NCBI RefSeq assembly: GCF_949628215.1
Contig: NC_134286.1
Coordinates: forward strand, 2,542,001 to 2,606,000
Source: Phalacrocorax aristotelis
Taxonomy: Eukaryota > Chordata > Aves > Suliformes > Phalacrocoracidae
Direction: 5' to 3'
Length of the DNA stretch: 64,000 bases
The notes under the pieces were generated by a model. It had not been told where the DNA came from and did no database searches. It was given only the letters and a program-made list of their open reading frames with translations. The position numbers and the translations under genes are program-made. Shown here piece after piece: positions 63,574 to 64,000 of the stretch. Numbering within the stretch: position 1 is the first letter of the stretch; every line of letters starts with the position of its first letter.

Positions 63574-64000
63574 CTGAAGACAGAAAATACCCCAAAGAGA
63601 CAAAATCGTTAGCACCAGAAGACTCAAAACCAATTTCCCCACAAAGCGCCATGGTTTTTTGCAGCAAATACACAACACTGATGATCTCTTCCCAGTGCTT
63701 GCACAGGTATAGTAATACTAAAATTAGTGGCAATATCATTCTGTTTGAATATGAGTTTGCAAGAACAAGATTGTATCTCACCTTCTAAAACAAATACTCA
63801 GTTTACTTAGATAATGGATCATACGGAAGTCAGAAAAGTATTATAAAACACTTTTTTCAACAGTTACTAAACAAAGGCAAAAAGAGACCTGCTTTTCCAT
63901 TTCTGCCGGGGAAATACGTCTAATTATACGGTCTTTCGTTTACCAGAATTATGCACAAACTACAAATTGAGGACGGAATTTGAGCTCCTGCTTTTATCAC
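63574..64000 (-). other. Start of the next upstream intron; no exon found
   Basis: Beyond the acceptor at 63574 I could not find another exon with the needed phase (two bases left over) before the window ends. A small possible donor near 63889 (AAGCAG followed by GTCTCT) is not convincing. The remaining upstream exons, including WD40 and bromodomain parts, should lie past 64000. Confidence 0.6.

Overview
This is a vertebrate nuclear genome window, most likely from a bird. The repeat signature is CR1 LINE (13.66-14.18 kb, 28.03-28.57 kb, and two short tails near 31.6 and 38.5 kb). Overall repeat density is low, introns with GT/AG borders are visible at the right edge, and most of the window has no coding content. 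CR1 also occurs in turtles and crocodilians, so 'bird' is an inference from CR1 plus low repeat load.

Layout. (1) 1-4.54 kb is AT-rich with many scattered CpGs and looks like a long 3' UTR or non-coding transcript, ending near two AATAAA hexamers on the + strand. No coding part is visible. (2) 4.5-50.6 kb is a long gene-poor stretch with microsatellites, CR1 fragments and several AT-rich blocks that look like candidate conserved non-coding elements. None of its many open frames looks like a protein gene. (3) 50.6-52.4 kb, minus strand: an intronless coding region for a divergent Qa-SNARE of the syntaxin-11/19 type, about 293 aa, with a C-terminal cysteine cluster in place of a classical membrane anchor. 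A 30-bp-period minisatellite follows just 3' of it. (4) 52.5-54.7 kb is GC- and CpG-rich and may hold the promoter or 5' UTR of the syntaxin-like gene. (5) 54.7-64.0 kb, minus strand: the 3' end of a large BRWD/PHIP-family chromatin-reader gene. It has three coding exons whose phases chain into one 344-residue C-terminal tail, followed by an inferred 3' UTR of about 6 kb.

The two genes lie head-to-tail on the minus strand. The large gene is best called BRWD3, with its paralogue PHIP as the alternative. The choice leans on the lack of an IRAK1BP1-like gene beyond the 3' end, which lies next to PHIP in mammals, and on spacing of C-terminal serines recalled from memory. Neither is decisive. The WD40 repeats and bromodomains of the protein would lie beyond 64 kb. 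The most interesting item is the syntaxin-like gene, which I cannot match to a named mammalian syntaxin.
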